Positions 1 through 12,586 of a DNA stretch of 64,000 bases are shown piece after piece. Location of the stretch: positions 29,789,897-29,853,896 of the forward strand of contig NC_049979.1 in NCBI RefSeq assembly GCF_000003815.2, in the 5' to 3' direction. Positions within the stretch are counted from its first letter, which is position 1; every line of letters begins with the position of its first letter. Below the pieces are notes generated by a model. That model saw nothing but the letters and a program-made list of their open reading frames with translations. It was not told the origin of the DNA and searched no databases. The translations under genes were made by a program, and so were the position numbers. The stretch comes from Branchiostoma floridae (lineage: Eukaryota; Chordata; Leptocardii; Amphioxiformes; Branchiostomatidae).

Positions 1-905
1 AAGAATGATTTTACTACTATACCACCGAAGGGACGACCTGTAAGACTCCAGTTTCAGTATCAACACTCGAGTTGCCCCAAGCCATAAAGTCATCACTTAT
101 AGGTAGGACAGGTCATTTGGAAGTAGCTATATAGCCAGCGTCCCAACACAATATCAGACACATTGCACAAGACCATATATGTATATTTTTCGAACAGCTA
201 GGAGGCAATTTTGAACCATACAGTGAACCCCGGACCAAACAGGATAATCCTCGATGTAGACTGATTTGTTTAGATCATGGAAACTAATAACATTGCAATT
301 TAAAAAATATAATAATTGATTTATTGAGTCCATGCAAGAACACTAGAATACATTGTAGCGTCTTCTGTTGTGCGTAAGTTAAGTTGCGTAAATATGGGAG
401 GGGGCTGTTTTTTTTGGCGGTTTAGTTTATGCCAATGAAATACAAAGTTAGTTCGCCCATTTTAGGTTTCTAGCATGGATTTCCAAACGGGAAGGGGTAA
501 CTAGCTTCTAAAGATAGGAGAACTAAGTAAAGTTTTGGCAAACTTAAGGCTAAGGTTTTTCCTCCTGTTTTCTACGGAGGGGAGACATAAGTATGTTAGG
601 GCTTCGTTATAACACTTATATTGCGGTCCAAAAATGATTCTTGCACTAGCTCGATCTTTGATTGCTTTAAAACAAAATGATCGGTTATGGAAACCTTTCT
701 GGGTTTGTTTTGCTTTCATTTGAAATTTTCATTCCTCGAGAAAGGGAACTGGGAAGGGCCTTTGGAAGGGCCTTTGGAAGGGCTGGGTTAACATTGCTTG
801 AACCATTGAACCATTGAACCATTGAACCAACCAAGAAAATAGTGGGCACATGGCCATGCCGCGCCATGCGCGGCAAGGCAAAAAATTTACTTGGCAAGTG
901 AATAG
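1..905. other. No gene seen; short tandem repeats
   Basis: AT-rich sequence without a convincing exon. It holds two small direct repeats: a GGGCCTTTGGAA motif repeated near 755-783, and an 11-bp ACCATTGAACC-type motif repeated about four times near 800-828. Open frames of 72-103 codons on the minus strand overlap these repeats and show no protein-like composition. Confidence 0.5.
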
Positions 906-1048
906 AGGTTGGGAAGACAAAGACAATTTTTGGCTCCGTCGTATGTGACTTTGGTACTGCAGCAGAAATGGTAAAGAAGTGTGTAGGTTTGGGCAACCTA
1001 GCAGCTTGCTCTGCAACTGCAGCTGCTCTTTTGAGAGAATCTTTAGAG
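906..1048 (+). CDS. Possible internal exon, unknown protein
   Basis: The stretch is open for 47 codons, preceded by an AG (904-905) and followed by a good donor, GAG|GTGAGT at 1048/1049. The reading frame enters with two bases (AG) and leaves in phase 0. The peptide is compositionally ordinary, containing FGSVVCDFGTAAEMVKKC followed by an Ala-rich ATAAALLRESLE end. Unlike most open frames in this window it is not repeat-derived. The acceptor is weak because there is little pyrimidine tract before it. No neighbouring exon could be paired with it and I do not recognise the protein. It could be a decayed exon or chance. Confidence 0.3.
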
Positions 1049-1801
1049 GTGAGTTAAGTTTATCGATTTTAGTAAGTTGAACAACTTAACAAAAGTAACA
1101 ACGGGTTGCCATAAATTAGTTTGTAGTTTGCTTAGACAGAGATGTCCAGACTAAAGTGCTACTTATGGAAATCAGCCGTCAATTTACATCATTAATCACT
1201 AATATTTGTATTGCTTTCCTTTATAGGACTCAGATACATGTAACGTTTAGTTTAAGGCAGATGGAACATAAACAGATACTTTCTATAAAGAATAGTTGCC
1301 TAATTCTTCTCATATTGAACAGCTGTTTTATAGCTTTATAAAGATATATAAGAGCAATGTGAGTCTATTCCTGGTAACGGCCTACCTCTCCCACTCCCTG
1401 TGTACTTTGACAAAGTCGTGAAATTGATATTTTTGTTATTAGCACGACTATACTGTCAATAAAAGCATACTAGATGACAACGCAGAAAGGTTAAACAAAT
1501 CGTTTTCATACCCAAAAGGCTAAATTCACATATGACAACACGCTGTCTACCGGATGTTCACTATAAAGCATGGCATGATACAGCACTGCATTCTCACGGT
1601 ATTTCTTTGTTGATATAAGAAATATAACGTTAAGATACTTATCGCATGCTTTTGATATGATTCGTATGGTTCTTCCTACACGTGGAGGGTTGTGTGAATT
1701 CAGTAAATTCGCGTGTTTCTAAATAGTGAGTTGTATAAATTTCGGAACATACCCATAAATCCCTTGGCATCATTGCAGTAATGAAAAAGGTCAGCACAGA
1801 T
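1049..1801. other. No gene seen
   Basis: AT-rich non-coding sequence between the possible exon and the LINE insertion. The one open frame (1156-1341, plus, 61 codons) has no recognisable features. Confidence 0.5.
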
Positions 1802-3540
1802 ATGTAACCAAATTCTCACTCACTCACTCTCACTCATCCTCGCCGCATATCAGACTTCGCTAAGGCGGGCCGTCATCGTTCTCCAAGTCTTCCTGTCTGA
1901 AGCTGCTCTCTGCACTCTCTCCCAAGTGCATCCCATCTCTGCCAGGTCACGCTCTACTGTTCGCCTCCACGTCATGGCTTGCCCTCCACCCTTTCTCCTT
2001 CCAGCTGGACACCAGCTCAGCACTACTCTGGGGAGTCGCTGTCTTGGCATTCTGACAACATGCCCCAGCCACCGTAACCTTGCTTTCTGGATAAGTGTGG
2101 AGAGTCTACGAGTACGATTTCTGACAGTGTTGTTACTGATGTGCTGTTGCCACCTGATCCTTAGGATGGCCCTAAGCCATCTCTGGTCTGCAGCATCTAA
2201 CCTCTTTTCCTGGTTGGAAGTTAGTTGCCAGGTTTCGGCCCCGTACATGACCGTAGTGAGTACACAGGCATTGTAGATGCGAATCTTTGTTGCAATCCTT
2301 ATGTGCTTGTCTTTCCAAAATCTTTGTTGCAATCCTTATGTGCTTGTCTTTCCAAACCTTCTTCAATCTTCTAAATGCTGTTGATCCAAGTCCTATTCTG
2401 TTTCTAATTTCAATGTTAATGTCATTTTCCTTATGTGCTGTGCTACCTAGGTAGGTGAAATGAGATACTTCTTCTAGGTTTTCCCCATTCAACTTTATGG
2501 CCACTGCTGTTTCCTGTTTGACCGTCATCACTTTGGTCTTCTTTTCATTGATACAAAGTCCAACTGAGGAACCAGTAGTGTCTAGCTTGTTGTTTTTTTC
2601 CTGCATGTGTGCCCTTTCCTCACTTAGCAGTGCCAAGTCGTCCGCGAACTCTAGGTCTTCCAGCTGACCGTGTCTTGTCCATGGTATACTCAGTTTGCTG
2701 TCTTTCGTCACAGTTTTCATCACCCAGTCAATCACCAAACCAAACAGTAATGGCGATAGCACACACCCCTGTCGCACACCTGTGACAACACTGAACCATG
2801 ACGAGACATCTCCGCTGTCCAACCTCACAGCACATTCACACCCGTTGTACAATTCCTTGATGACCCTTGTGAATTTTTCCGGTATTCCATAGTGCCTCAA
2901 TATTGCCCATAATGATGGTCTGTACACACTGTCGAAGGCCTTCTGAAAATCCACGAAGTTGATGGTAAGTGGTTTGTCTCTGGCTACGTACTTCTCCTGG
3001 ATCTGTCTGAGGACAAAGATTTGGTCGATGCATGACCTCCCACTCCTGAACCCTGCTTGTTCTTCTCTCATGTGAACATCAACAACCCTTCTAATTCTAT
3101 TCAGCAACAGCGAAGACAGCACTTTACCTGGCACGGAAAGCAGAGCAATTCCTTTCCAGTTATCGCAGCATGTTGGGTCCCCTTTCTTTGGTAGTTTAAC
3201 AATTACCGCACGTTTCCAGTCTTTGGGTACTTTTCCTGTTGCTAGGACTGTGTTGCTGATTAAATGTAGCCATTCTGTGGATGCTGACCCTCCTGCTTTA
3301 ATTTTCTCTGCTGTTATGTTGTCAATTCCAGGAGTTTTCCTTATCTTCAATTTCCCAATTGCCTCCTCAGTCTCTTCCATTGTGAAGGGATCAACATTAA
3401 TTGGCAAGTCTATATCTGCTGGCATTATAACTGGAGGGTTTGCAGGAATAGGCCTATTAAGCACCGAGGAAAAGTGTTCGGCCCACCTCTTTTCCTGGCT
3501 GTGTTCATCTGTGAGAAGATTGTAATAATGTAACCAAATT
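1802..3540 (-). mobile_element. 5'-truncated non-LTR retrotransposon (LINE) with target-site duplication
   Basis: A minus-strand LINE fragment is bracketed by an identical 13-bp direct repeat, ATGTAACCAAATT, at 1802-1814 and 3528-3540. This is the target duplication expected of target-primed reverse transcription. The 3' end (low coordinates) is a short tandem tail of TGAG units (CTCACTCA on plus), as many non-LTR clades have instead of poly(A). The 5' side is truncated inside the open frame, upstream of the reverse transcriptase core. The C-terminal region with an LYGAETW-like motif (MYGAETWQLT here) is typical of RTE/CR1-like animal elements; the exact clade is not assigned. Confidence 0.88.
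1850..3525 (-). pseudogene. LINE ORF2 reverse transcriptase, frameshifted
   Basis: Two overlapping minus frames (about 3525-2172 and 2332-1850) together encode the reverse transcriptase and C-terminal region of a LINE ORF2. Visible RT motifs in order are EEQAGFRSGRSCIDQIF, the motif A aspartate in NFVDFQKAFDS, motif B VRQGCVLSPLLF, and the catalytic FADD (LEFADDLALL). A YLGS motif and then the MYGAETW and RLRWLGHVVRM C-terminal motifs follow. The N-terminal endonuclease is missing. The frame is broken near 2282-2356 by a tandem duplication of a 37-bp segment, which shifts the frame by one. Family knowledge: this enzyme copies element RNA into the nick site. This copy is dead. Confidence 0.9.
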
Positions 3541-4463
3541 ACAGCGTTTAGTACTAGATGTTGACTGATTTTGTTTTTAGAAAATTACGTTATTTTGCTC
3601 CTTTAATTTATTCCACACATCCCCTCTTTCCCCTAACTGTAATATTTACAGCAATCATGGAGGACAATCGTCAATCGTTACGCGTCATTGAGGACCCCTA
3701 TTGAGTAATATCATTTTTGCAGCTATTAGTCATTTTTTTTCAATAATCTTTTGAACTGCTGGGAGTAATTTTGATGCATGCAACGAACTCTAATACTCTA
3801 TTGTAGGTTTTTGGAATTCAAACAATCTACAGCTGAAAACATACGAGCTTTAACTGATACATATGAGTTTTACGTTATGTGTACAGTCATTGCTCTGAGT
3901 AAACCTTGACTAAATTCAGTATGAAATCGTAAAAAGTAAATGTAATAAACCATTACTGAATTCTCTAAAATTTGTATGAAGACCTACCATACCATAGTTA
4001 TTAAGCACCCCTGTCATTTACAGTCAGTGACATATGGCCAATCTCATGTGTCATTGATGCCTCTTAGCGATTCATATCATATTTGCAGCCATTAGGTGTT
4101 TTTCTGCGATAGTTTCTCGAGCTGCTAGGGGGCAATTTTAATCCATGCAACTGTCTGCGATGCTCGCTTGTATGGGAACGTAGTATAAAAAGACTGTTTT
4201 TCTTTTTTTTTTTCCTTCCCGTTTTCATACTTTAATCTATATATACATTTCTTTTCATAGTATCAGCTGCTTTATAAAGGCGTATAACCTGCATATGAGT
4301 ATATNNNNNNNNNNNNNNNNNNNNNNNNNNNNNNNNNNNNNNNNNNNNNNNNNNNNNNNNNNNNNNNNNNNNNNNNNNNNNNNNNNNNNNNNNNNNNNNN
4401 NNNNTTATTCTGAAGTTTTACAATAACTTCATATAGTTTCCTAATATGTTCGGTTCTTTTCAT
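3541..4463. other. No gene seen; includes a 100-base assembly gap
   Basis: AT-rich sequence with no supported gene. Positions 4305-4404 are N (a 100-base placeholder gap). Confidence 0.6.
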
Positions 4464-5053
4464 TTAACCCTATTCAGACCGGGCTTTTTTGTTCATCCCT
4501 GGACGGGGGGGTGGGGGTGTGCTTTTAGGGCCCTCCACATCTAAGTCCTATAACTCTTGAACGACGTGTCGTATGGCCACAAAATTTTTAGGATATGATA
4601 TAGACGTAATATCTGACAAGTATAAGACTTTGACGTTACGATGACGTAATATGACATTTCAAATAACATATGATTTAATGAATGTAACAAAATAGCAGTA
4701 ATATAGCAAATAAACGTGAAAAATACATTGTTAAAACCGAAATTAGCGATTTTTGGCAAAACTGCCTTTCAACAAATGGTTGCCATGCCAACACGAGAAA
4801 CATGAAAATTTGTCAAACTTCGCGAAATTGTTGTCAACAATATTTTAGGCAAACTCACTAACTTTTGTGGCTTTAGCATAAGCCATTCTGGACTTATAGG
4901 ACATCAAAGTGGGCGCAGGCCTCAAAAGCCTCCCCCCACTCTGAATAGGGTTAGCTACGGCACGTCGTTGAAGAGTTATAGGACTTAGAAGTAGAGGGCC
5001 TCAACCCCCCCCCTCCAGGGATGACCAAAAAAGCCCGGTCTGAATATGGTCAA
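4464..5053. mobile_element. TTAA-type miniature element with long terminal inverted repeats
   Basis: The left end is TTAA followed by CCCTATTCAGACCGGGC; the right end (to 5049) is its inverse, GCCCGGTCTGAATATGG, followed by TCAA. The inverted repeats extend roughly 100 bp inward, sharing TCATCCCTGGA and a TAAGTCCTATAACTCTT segment. A second inward-facing terminus, CTGAATAGGG at 4941-4950 followed by TTAG, suggests either a nested copy or an internal duplication of the end. There is no coding capacity. The TTAA target and CCC start fit a piggyBac-like non-autonomous element (inference). Confidence 0.75.
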
Positions 5054-8000
5054 AAGTGTTATGTTTGGATAACCTTTTTTTTTTCGAAAACTGTGTGTTT
5101 GTCAAAACCGAAGTAAAATGTTAAGTTTGGAGAAACTCCTGTGATTGTTTGAAGTCATGACTGTAAGATGTAAAGTTGAAGGTTTGTAGAAAATCTTGTC
5201 TTTTAAGAGACTGTGTATTTGTAATAGAAGTGTCTCTGAAGTGAAGTGTTTGAAGAAAATCCTGTTTCTTTTTCTCGGAACATGTGTGTTTGTAAAAGCC
5301 ATGACTGTAAGATAAAAATATGTAAGATTCGAAGAAAACCCTTTTTTTGTTTCTTTGTAAAAGACGTGTCTAAAAGAAAAAAAAAAATTGTTCTCTCTTA
5401 GAACCTGTGTGTTTGTAAGAGCCGTGTCTGTGAGATGTAAAATGTCAGGTTTGAAGAAATTCCCCCTTTTTCCTTACGTAACCTGTGTATTTTTAAAAGC
5501 CGTCAGTAAGGCGTTAAGTTAAAGGGTTGGTAAAAATTCTCCTTTTTTTCCCGGAAGCTGTGTGTTTGTAAAAGCCATGTCTGTAAAATGTAAAGTGCAT
5601 GGTTTAGAGAAAATTGTTTGTTTTTTTCTCAAACCATGTGTGTTTGTAAAAGCCGTGTCTGTAAAGTTTAAAGTTAGAAAAAAATCTTTCTTTCTTGTAG
5701 CCGGTGTGTTTGCAATAGCCGGTGTGTTTGCAATAGCCGGTGTGTTTGAAATAGCCGTGTATGTAAGATGTAAGGTGCAATGTTTCGAGAAATTCCTCTT
5801 TTTTTCTTCTTTCGGAACCTGTGATTAGTAAAAGCCGTGACTTGGAACCTATGTGTTTGTAATAGCTGTGTCAGTAAGATGTAAATTGTAAGGTTTGCAT
5901 AGAATTCATAGAATTTTTTTTCTCGGAACCTGTTTGTTTGTAAAAGCCGTTGCTGTTAGATGAAAAGTGTAAGGTTCAGTGAAAATTATCTGTTCTCTCT
6001 CAGATCCTGTGTGTTTGTAATAGCCGTGTCTGTAAGATGTAAAGAGTAAGGTTCGAAGTAAATTCTCTTTTTTGCTCCTTCGGAATCTGTTTGTAAAAGC
6101 CGTGTCATTAAGATGAAAAATGTAACGTTAGGAGAAAATCCTCCGTTTCTATCTCGGAACCTGTTTGTTTTTAATAACATTGACTGTAAGATAGAAAGTG
6201 TATTGTTTGGAGGAAATCCTCTGTTTTTCTCATGGAACCTATGTGTTTGCATTAGCTGTGTCTGAAAGATAGAAAGTGTAGGGTTTCGAGAAAATCCTCT
6301 GTTCTTTTTTCAGAACCTGTGTGTTTGTAATATCCGTGTCTGTAAGATGTTAAGTGTAAGGTTTGGAGAAAATCATCTGTTCTATTTTCTCGCAACCTGT
6401 GTATAAGTCAAATGTAAAGTGTGAGGTTTTGGAGAAAGCTCTTCAATCTTCTTTCAGAACCTGTGTATTTGTATAAGCCATGTCTGTAAGATGTGAGGTT
6501 TGGAGAAAATCCTCTGTTTTATTTTTTTGCAACCTGTGTGTATGTCAGATGTAAATTGTAAGGTTTTGGAGAAAGCCCTTCTAATTTTCTTTCAGAACCT
6601 GTGTGTTTGTAAAAGCCGTGACTGTAAAATGTAAAATGTAAGGTCTGGGTCAACTCCTTTTTATCTTCTAACTTGTGATTTTGTAATAGACGTGTCTGTA
6701 AGATTTAAAAGTGCCATGTTTGGATAAAATTCTTTGTTTTTTTGCCAAATTGTGTGATTTTGTAAAATCCCTGTCTGTAAGATGTGAAGTGTGAGGTTGT
6801 TTCTTCTCTTGAAACATGTGACCTTGTTATAGCAGTGTCAGAAAGAGAAAAAGTGTAAGGTTTCGGAAAAATTGTCCGTTTTTTAACTTGCAGTTTGTAA
6901 TAGCCGTGACTGTAAGATAAAAAGAGATAATGTGTAAATAAAATCCTCCTTTATTGTGGGAACCTATGTGTTTGTAAAATCCGTGTTTGTAAGATTTAAA
7001 AGTGCAATGATTGAAAAAAATCCTTCGTTATTTTTTCGGAACCTGTGTGTACGTATGCGAAAGATGCGTCTGTGAGATGTAAAGTTTGGAAAAATTCCCC
7101 TTTTTTTTCTCCCGGAACCTGTGTATTTGTGAAAAGGGTGACTTAAGGGCGTTAAGTGTAAGGTTTTAAGAAAATCATCTGTTTTTCTCTTGGAACCTGT
7201 GTGTTTGTAATAGCGGTGTGTGTATGATGTAAAGTGTAGGGTTTAACGATAATCCTCGTTGTTTTTTTCTTCTCAGAACCTGTGTGTTTGCAAAAGCCGT
7301 GTCTGCAAATGTTAAGTGTAGGGTTCAAAGAAAACCCTCCGTTTTTTTTTCTCAGAATCTGTGTGTTTGCAATAGTTGTGTCTGTAAGATGCAAATTGTG
7401 GGGTTTGGATAAAATCCTCCGTTTTTTTCTTTGAACCTGTGTGTAATAGCTTTGTCTGTTAGATGTCAAATCTAAGATTTTCAGTACCTCCTCTGTTTTT
7501 TCTCTCTGAATCTGTGTTTGTTAAAGCCGTGTCTGTAGGATGTAAAGTGTAAGGTTTTGAAAAACTTATCGGTTTTTTTTCGGAACCTGTTTGTCTGTAA
7601 GAGCCGTGTCTGTAAGTTTAAAAGTGCAATGTTTAAAAAAAATTCTTTGTTATTTTGGAACCCATTTGTTTTTAAAAGCCGTGTCTGTATGATTAAATAA
7701 AAGTCTAATGTTTGGATTAAATCCTCCGTTTTTTTCTCCGAACCTGTTTGTTTGTAAACGTTGTGTCTAAAAGATGTATGATGCAAGGTTGGGAGAAAAT
7801 CTTCCGATTTTTTCTCTCGGAACATCTGAGCTTGTAATAGCTGTGACTGTAAAATGTAAATTGTAAAGATCGGAGAAAATCTCCCGTTTTTTTCTCTCGT
7901 AACCTTTGTGCTAGTAATAGCTGTGTCTGTAAAATGTAAATTGTAAAGTTTTGAGAAAAGCTCCCGATTTTTTTCTCTCGAACCTTTGTTCTTGTAATAG

Positions 8001-9289
8001 CTGTGTCTATAAAATGTAAAATCCTCTTTTTTTAAAACCTGTTGGCTTGTATAGTCGTGACTGTGAAATTGAAAGCGTGAATAAAATCCTTTTTTTGGGG
8101 GGGGACATGTGTGTTTGTAAAATTCGTGTTAGTAATATTTAAAAGTACAATGTTTGGATAAAATCCTTTGTTTTTCTCTGATCCTATGAGCTTGCAAAGC
8201 CGTGTTTGTAAGATGTTAAGTGTAAGATTTGGAGAAAATCCTCCGTTTTTTTCTCTCCGAGCCTTTATGTTTGTTAATGCCGTGTCTGGTGTCTGGCGTA
8301 GGGTTTGGAAAAATGTTCCTTGTTTTCTCTCTCGAAACAAGTGTGTTTATATTAGCTGTGTCCGTAAATTGTAAAGTATAAGGTTTGGACTTTGGAGTAA
8401 TTTTTTTGTTCTTCTATCGGAACCTGTGTGTTTGTAAAAGCCATGTCTGTAAATAAGTGAAGTGTGAGGTTGTTTCTTCTCTTGAAACATGTGTCCTTCT
8501 TATAGCAGTGTCAGAAAGAGAAAAAAGTTCTATTTTTTTTTCATATAGCCGGTGTGTTGGTAATATTTAATCTGTCTGTGAGATGTAAATTGTAAGGTTT
8601 CCATTTTTTTCTCAGAACCTGTTTGTTAAAAGCCGTGTCTGTTAGAGCAAAATTGCAAGGTTTAGAGAAAATCGTTTGTTCTCTCTCAGATCCTGTGTGT
8701 TAAGAAGAGCCGTGTCTGTAAGATGTTAAGTGTAAGGCTTGGAGAAAAAAAGACTGTTTTCCTTTTTAGAACTTGTTGGTTTGTAGAAGCCGTGTCTCTA
8801 AATGTTAAATGTAGGATTTGAAGAAAACCCTCCGTTTTTTTCTCAGAATCTGTTTGTAATAGCTGTGTGTGTGAGATGTGAGGTGTAAGATTTTTAGTAC
8901 ATCCTATTATTTTTTTCTCTCGGAATCGGGGTGTTTGTTAAAGCCGTGTTTGTAGGACGTAAAGTGTAATGTTTGGATTTTTTTCGGAACCTGTGTGTTT
9001 GTACGAACAGCGTCTGTAGGTTTAATAGTGTAATGTTTAAAATAATCCTTGGTAATTTGGGAACCGGTCGGGGTTTTATTTTTTATTTTTAAACCCCTTT
9101 TTTTCTCTTTGAACCAGTGTGCTTGTAAAAGCCGTGACTGTGAGAAGTAAAGTTAATGGTTTTGGAAAACCCTCCCTTTTTTTTCGGAAGCCTCTGTGTT
9201 TGTAAAATCCGTGTATGTAAGATGTTAAGTGTACTATTTTGAGAAAATCCACATTATTTCTCTCTCCGAGCCTGTGTGTTTGTTACCCC

Positions 9290-10775
9290 CCCCCCCCATT
9301 ATCCAGCCTGGGGGGGGGGCGGGGGGATAAAAGTGCCCGCGACAACATTGACCTCCTATAGCTCCCAAAAGACTTATGCTAGAACAATAAAACTTGGTGA
9401 GATTTCCTAAGATATTGTTGGCAACAATTAAAAAAAAAAGATTGGGTTTATGATTATGATTTTTCGTGTTGCCATCGCAACGGGTTTCTGAAAGGCAAAT
9501 TTGACAAAAATCACTAATTTTGGTTTAACCCTCAAACAACCGTTTGGGGTCAAAACTGACCCCAAACGTATAGTGATGTGTGCCATTATGACATTTCTGG
9601 TTGAAAGCAAATTTCCTCTCATGGGTTTATTTGTATTATTATATATCATTTTATATGACGACGCCATGACGTCATTTAGCGCAAATTGGTCGCCATCTTG
9701 AATTGTGACAGATGAGGTCATCAAATTAGCATAAATTATGAATATTGAATCTTGAAATTTACGTTGAATTTAAAAGATAACAAGGTTTGCCAAGAAAACC
9801 TTAAAACTTAAATGTTTAAGCCAAAAGTAGAAAATTGCGTCATAAATATGCCTGTCAGAATTCCGTTGCCATGGCAACATGAAAATTGATGAACCTTTTT
9901 ATGCACTTAAATTGCTTGCTACAACATTTTCTCAATAGGGACCAAGTTTGGTGGCCCTAGCATAAGCTATTCAGGGACTGTGTGACATTGAATTTGGTGT
10001 GGGAATAAAAAAAAAACTTACCCGGTCTCAATAGCGTTATTGCAAAATGTGGTCCTCATGATCATTTGCATAAATTATGATAATGAATTAGAACCATTAT
10101 TACCAAATCATGTCAAAATGTCGCAAATAGATTGTTGAAGCTATACATATATAAAAATCACAAAAAGAGTGACAAAAAATTGTATTTGTACAAAACGCTA
10201 TGGGGTCAGTTTTGACCCCATACAGTAATCTACGTTACAAAAAAAGGTACGGAGGTTTGAGGGTTAAACAAAGGGATTTTAAGATTTTCCTGCTAAATTA
10301 AACTTCTTTTCATATATCTTTAATATCTAACAAATCTAGGATGAACATTTATAATTAAATTTTCGTAAATTATGCTAATAATGGTCAAAATCCAAGATGG
10401 CCGACAATATCATGATGAAAAGTATAACAAGCTTATTTTCACTCAGATTTCATCACTAATTGGTATTTTCTTACAGAAAACATTCATATGAACGTTTTTA
10501 ATCCATTTTCATGAGGTTTTAGCGTTATATGTTGAAAAAAAATGAGAAAAAAAATCTTTAAAAAATTTAAATTGAAAAAATTTAAGGTTGATAATCCAAG
10601 ATGTCGGATAGGTAAACTTTAGATGACGTCATTCTATGACGTCATTTTGACCTCGTTGCGTTGGCTTTTGACAACAGAAGTCTTATTACACTTAAATATT
10701 ATTAAAAAAAAACTTTATTTGTAACTTTTTGAGTGAGATATTTAGGTATTCTCGGAATTAATGGTAATTAGGAAT
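9290..10775. mobile_element. Composite insertion in the satellite
   Basis: The satellite phase stops at a C-run and G-run (9290-9336) and resumes near 10775. The inserted sequence contains a TTAA element (9529-10263) and AT-rich flanks with TGACGTCAT motifs. Parts of it (GACGTCATTT, CCATCTTG, GCATAAATTATGATAATG) recur in the elements at 11.6-12.6 and 54.6-55.5 kb, so the insertion is a mosaic of one element family. Outer boundaries are approximate. Confidence 0.55.
9525..10267. mobile_element. TTAA-flanked miniature element, copy 1
   Basis: TTAA at 9525-9528 is followed by CCCTCAAACAACC; the right end GGAGGTTTGAGGG is followed by TTAA at 10264-10267. Just inside each end sits a palindrome of the form GGGGTCAAAACTGACCCC (left) and GGGGTCAGTTTTGACCCC (right). 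The element is 735 bp between the TTAA copies and carries no transposase. Confidence 0.8.
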
Positions 10776-11637
10776 CATGGTGTCTGGTTTAGGGTTTGGA
10801 AAAAATATACCTCTGTTTTTTTCTCTCTCGAAACAAGTGTTTTTGTATAAGCTGTGTCTGTAAGATTTGCGATGTTTAAAGTGTAAGGTTTGGAGTAAAC
10901 TCACTGTTCTTCTCCCGGAACCTGTGTGTTTGTAAACCGTGTCCCTAAGGTGTCAAGTGCATGGTTCTCTCTGTTTTTCTTTCCGAGCCTGTGTGTTTAT
11001 AAAAGACGTGTCTGTTATATGTAAATCGTAAGGTTTGGAAAAATCCTACATTTTCTATCCAAGCCTGTGTGTTTGCAATAGCCGTGTCTGTAAAATAATA
11101 AGTGTAGTGTTTGCAGAAAATCCTCTGTTTTTATCGCGGAAGTTGTATGTTTGTAAAAGCCATGTCTGTAAGAGTTGAAGTGTAAGGTTTGGAAAAAGTC
11201 CTCTGTTTCTCTCAGAACATGTGTGTTGGTAATAGCCATTTCTGTAAGGTGTAAAGTGTAAGGTTTTAAGTTATGTTTTACTTCTAGAACTTGACAGTGT
11301 GTGACTATAACATGTAAACTGTAGGGTTTGAAGAAAATCCTCTTTTTTTCTCATAACTGTTGTGTTTGTAAAAACCCTGTCCGTAAGATGTAAAATGTAA
11401 TGTTTGGAGAAAATCCTCCGTTCTTTCACGGAACCTGCGTATTTCTACAAGCCGTGACTGTAAGATTAGCAGAGTAATGTATGAAAAAAAATCCTTTGTT
11501 TTTCTTTCGGAACGTGTGTGTAGGTAATAGCCGTGTCTCTGAGATTCAAAGAGTAAGTTTTTGAGAACATTATCTGTTTTTCTCTTGAAGCCTGTCTGTA
11601 GTTAATAGCCGTGTTTGTGATATTAAAAGTGCAATGT

Positions 11638-12586
11638 TTAACCCTCATCCGACCGTATGGGGTCATTTTTGACCCCAGGCGTATATTTTTGTCTATCATA
11701 GCAACATTTTTCATCGTAGAAAAATTTCCTTCCATGAATTTGTTTGTATACATGTCTTACAACATCTACCAATTTTTCACCGAGTTTTGTCCATTATTAT
11801 ATAAGCTATACTTGAAAGTTTGTGTCTGGTTCGGTGGGGTCAAAAATGACCCCAGCCAATTATGAATCATTAATTACATAAATATCAAGACATTTCAATA
11901 AAATAACAGGCATTCCTCACCATTGCTATTACAGTAATAAGTTATAGTTGCTTAGATGACTAAACACCGAATATTTTGAAAGAAATGTAGTATTTTAGTG
12001 TAAAACACAGTTTTTCGACATTCTGCATAAATTATGATAATACGCACTAATTACCTTTGCTAATGAAAGTGAAAATGTTTCTAATTAATTAACAAACAAT
12101 ATTTGGGCAGAATGTGCAGAAGAAACCTACAAGAAAGATCTTTGCGGGAAAATAGACAAGAGTTATTGTATGTATGTGTTTAAATGGCAGAATATGGTGC
12201 ATAATTAAGTAATAAATTTGTTACTTTTCACAAATATTGTATTTTTTCTTGTTGAATAGCATTATTATGCTATAGGTATTATTGCAGCATCAAAACTTTT
12301 GTTTAGAAATCGATAAGACAAAACATTGTTTAAGTAGGTTGAGTACGGTAGATTTTCAGAGCAAATGTGGTTTCTCCTCATTTTCTGCATAAATTATGAT
12401 AATGAGTAATAACTACTGACACCAAAACTTGTCAAAATATTTTTCAAAGATTGGTGAAACAGTAAATACATAGAAATGACAAAATAAGCCAGCAGAAATA
12501 TGTCTATGAGCAAAACAAAATGGGGTCAAAAATGACCCCATACGGTCAGATTCGTCGTAAAAATGTAACGGTCGGATGAGGGTTAA
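11638..12586. mobile_element. TTAA-flanked miniature element, copy 2
   Basis: TTAA (11638-11641) precedes CCCTCATCCGACCGT, and its exact 15-bp inverse ACGGTCGGATGAGGG ends at 12582 before TTAA (12583-12586). Subterminal palindromes GGGGTCATTTTTGACCCC (left) and GGGGTCAAAAATGACCCC (right) lie at equivalent positions. The element is 941 bp long, AT-rich inside, and has no transposase frame. Confidence 0.88.

Noticed and set aside
7152-7825. Minus-strand frames of ~100 codons in the 78-bp satellite
   Set aside because: They arise from the satellite unit; neighbouring units carry frame-breaking indels and there are no splice signals.
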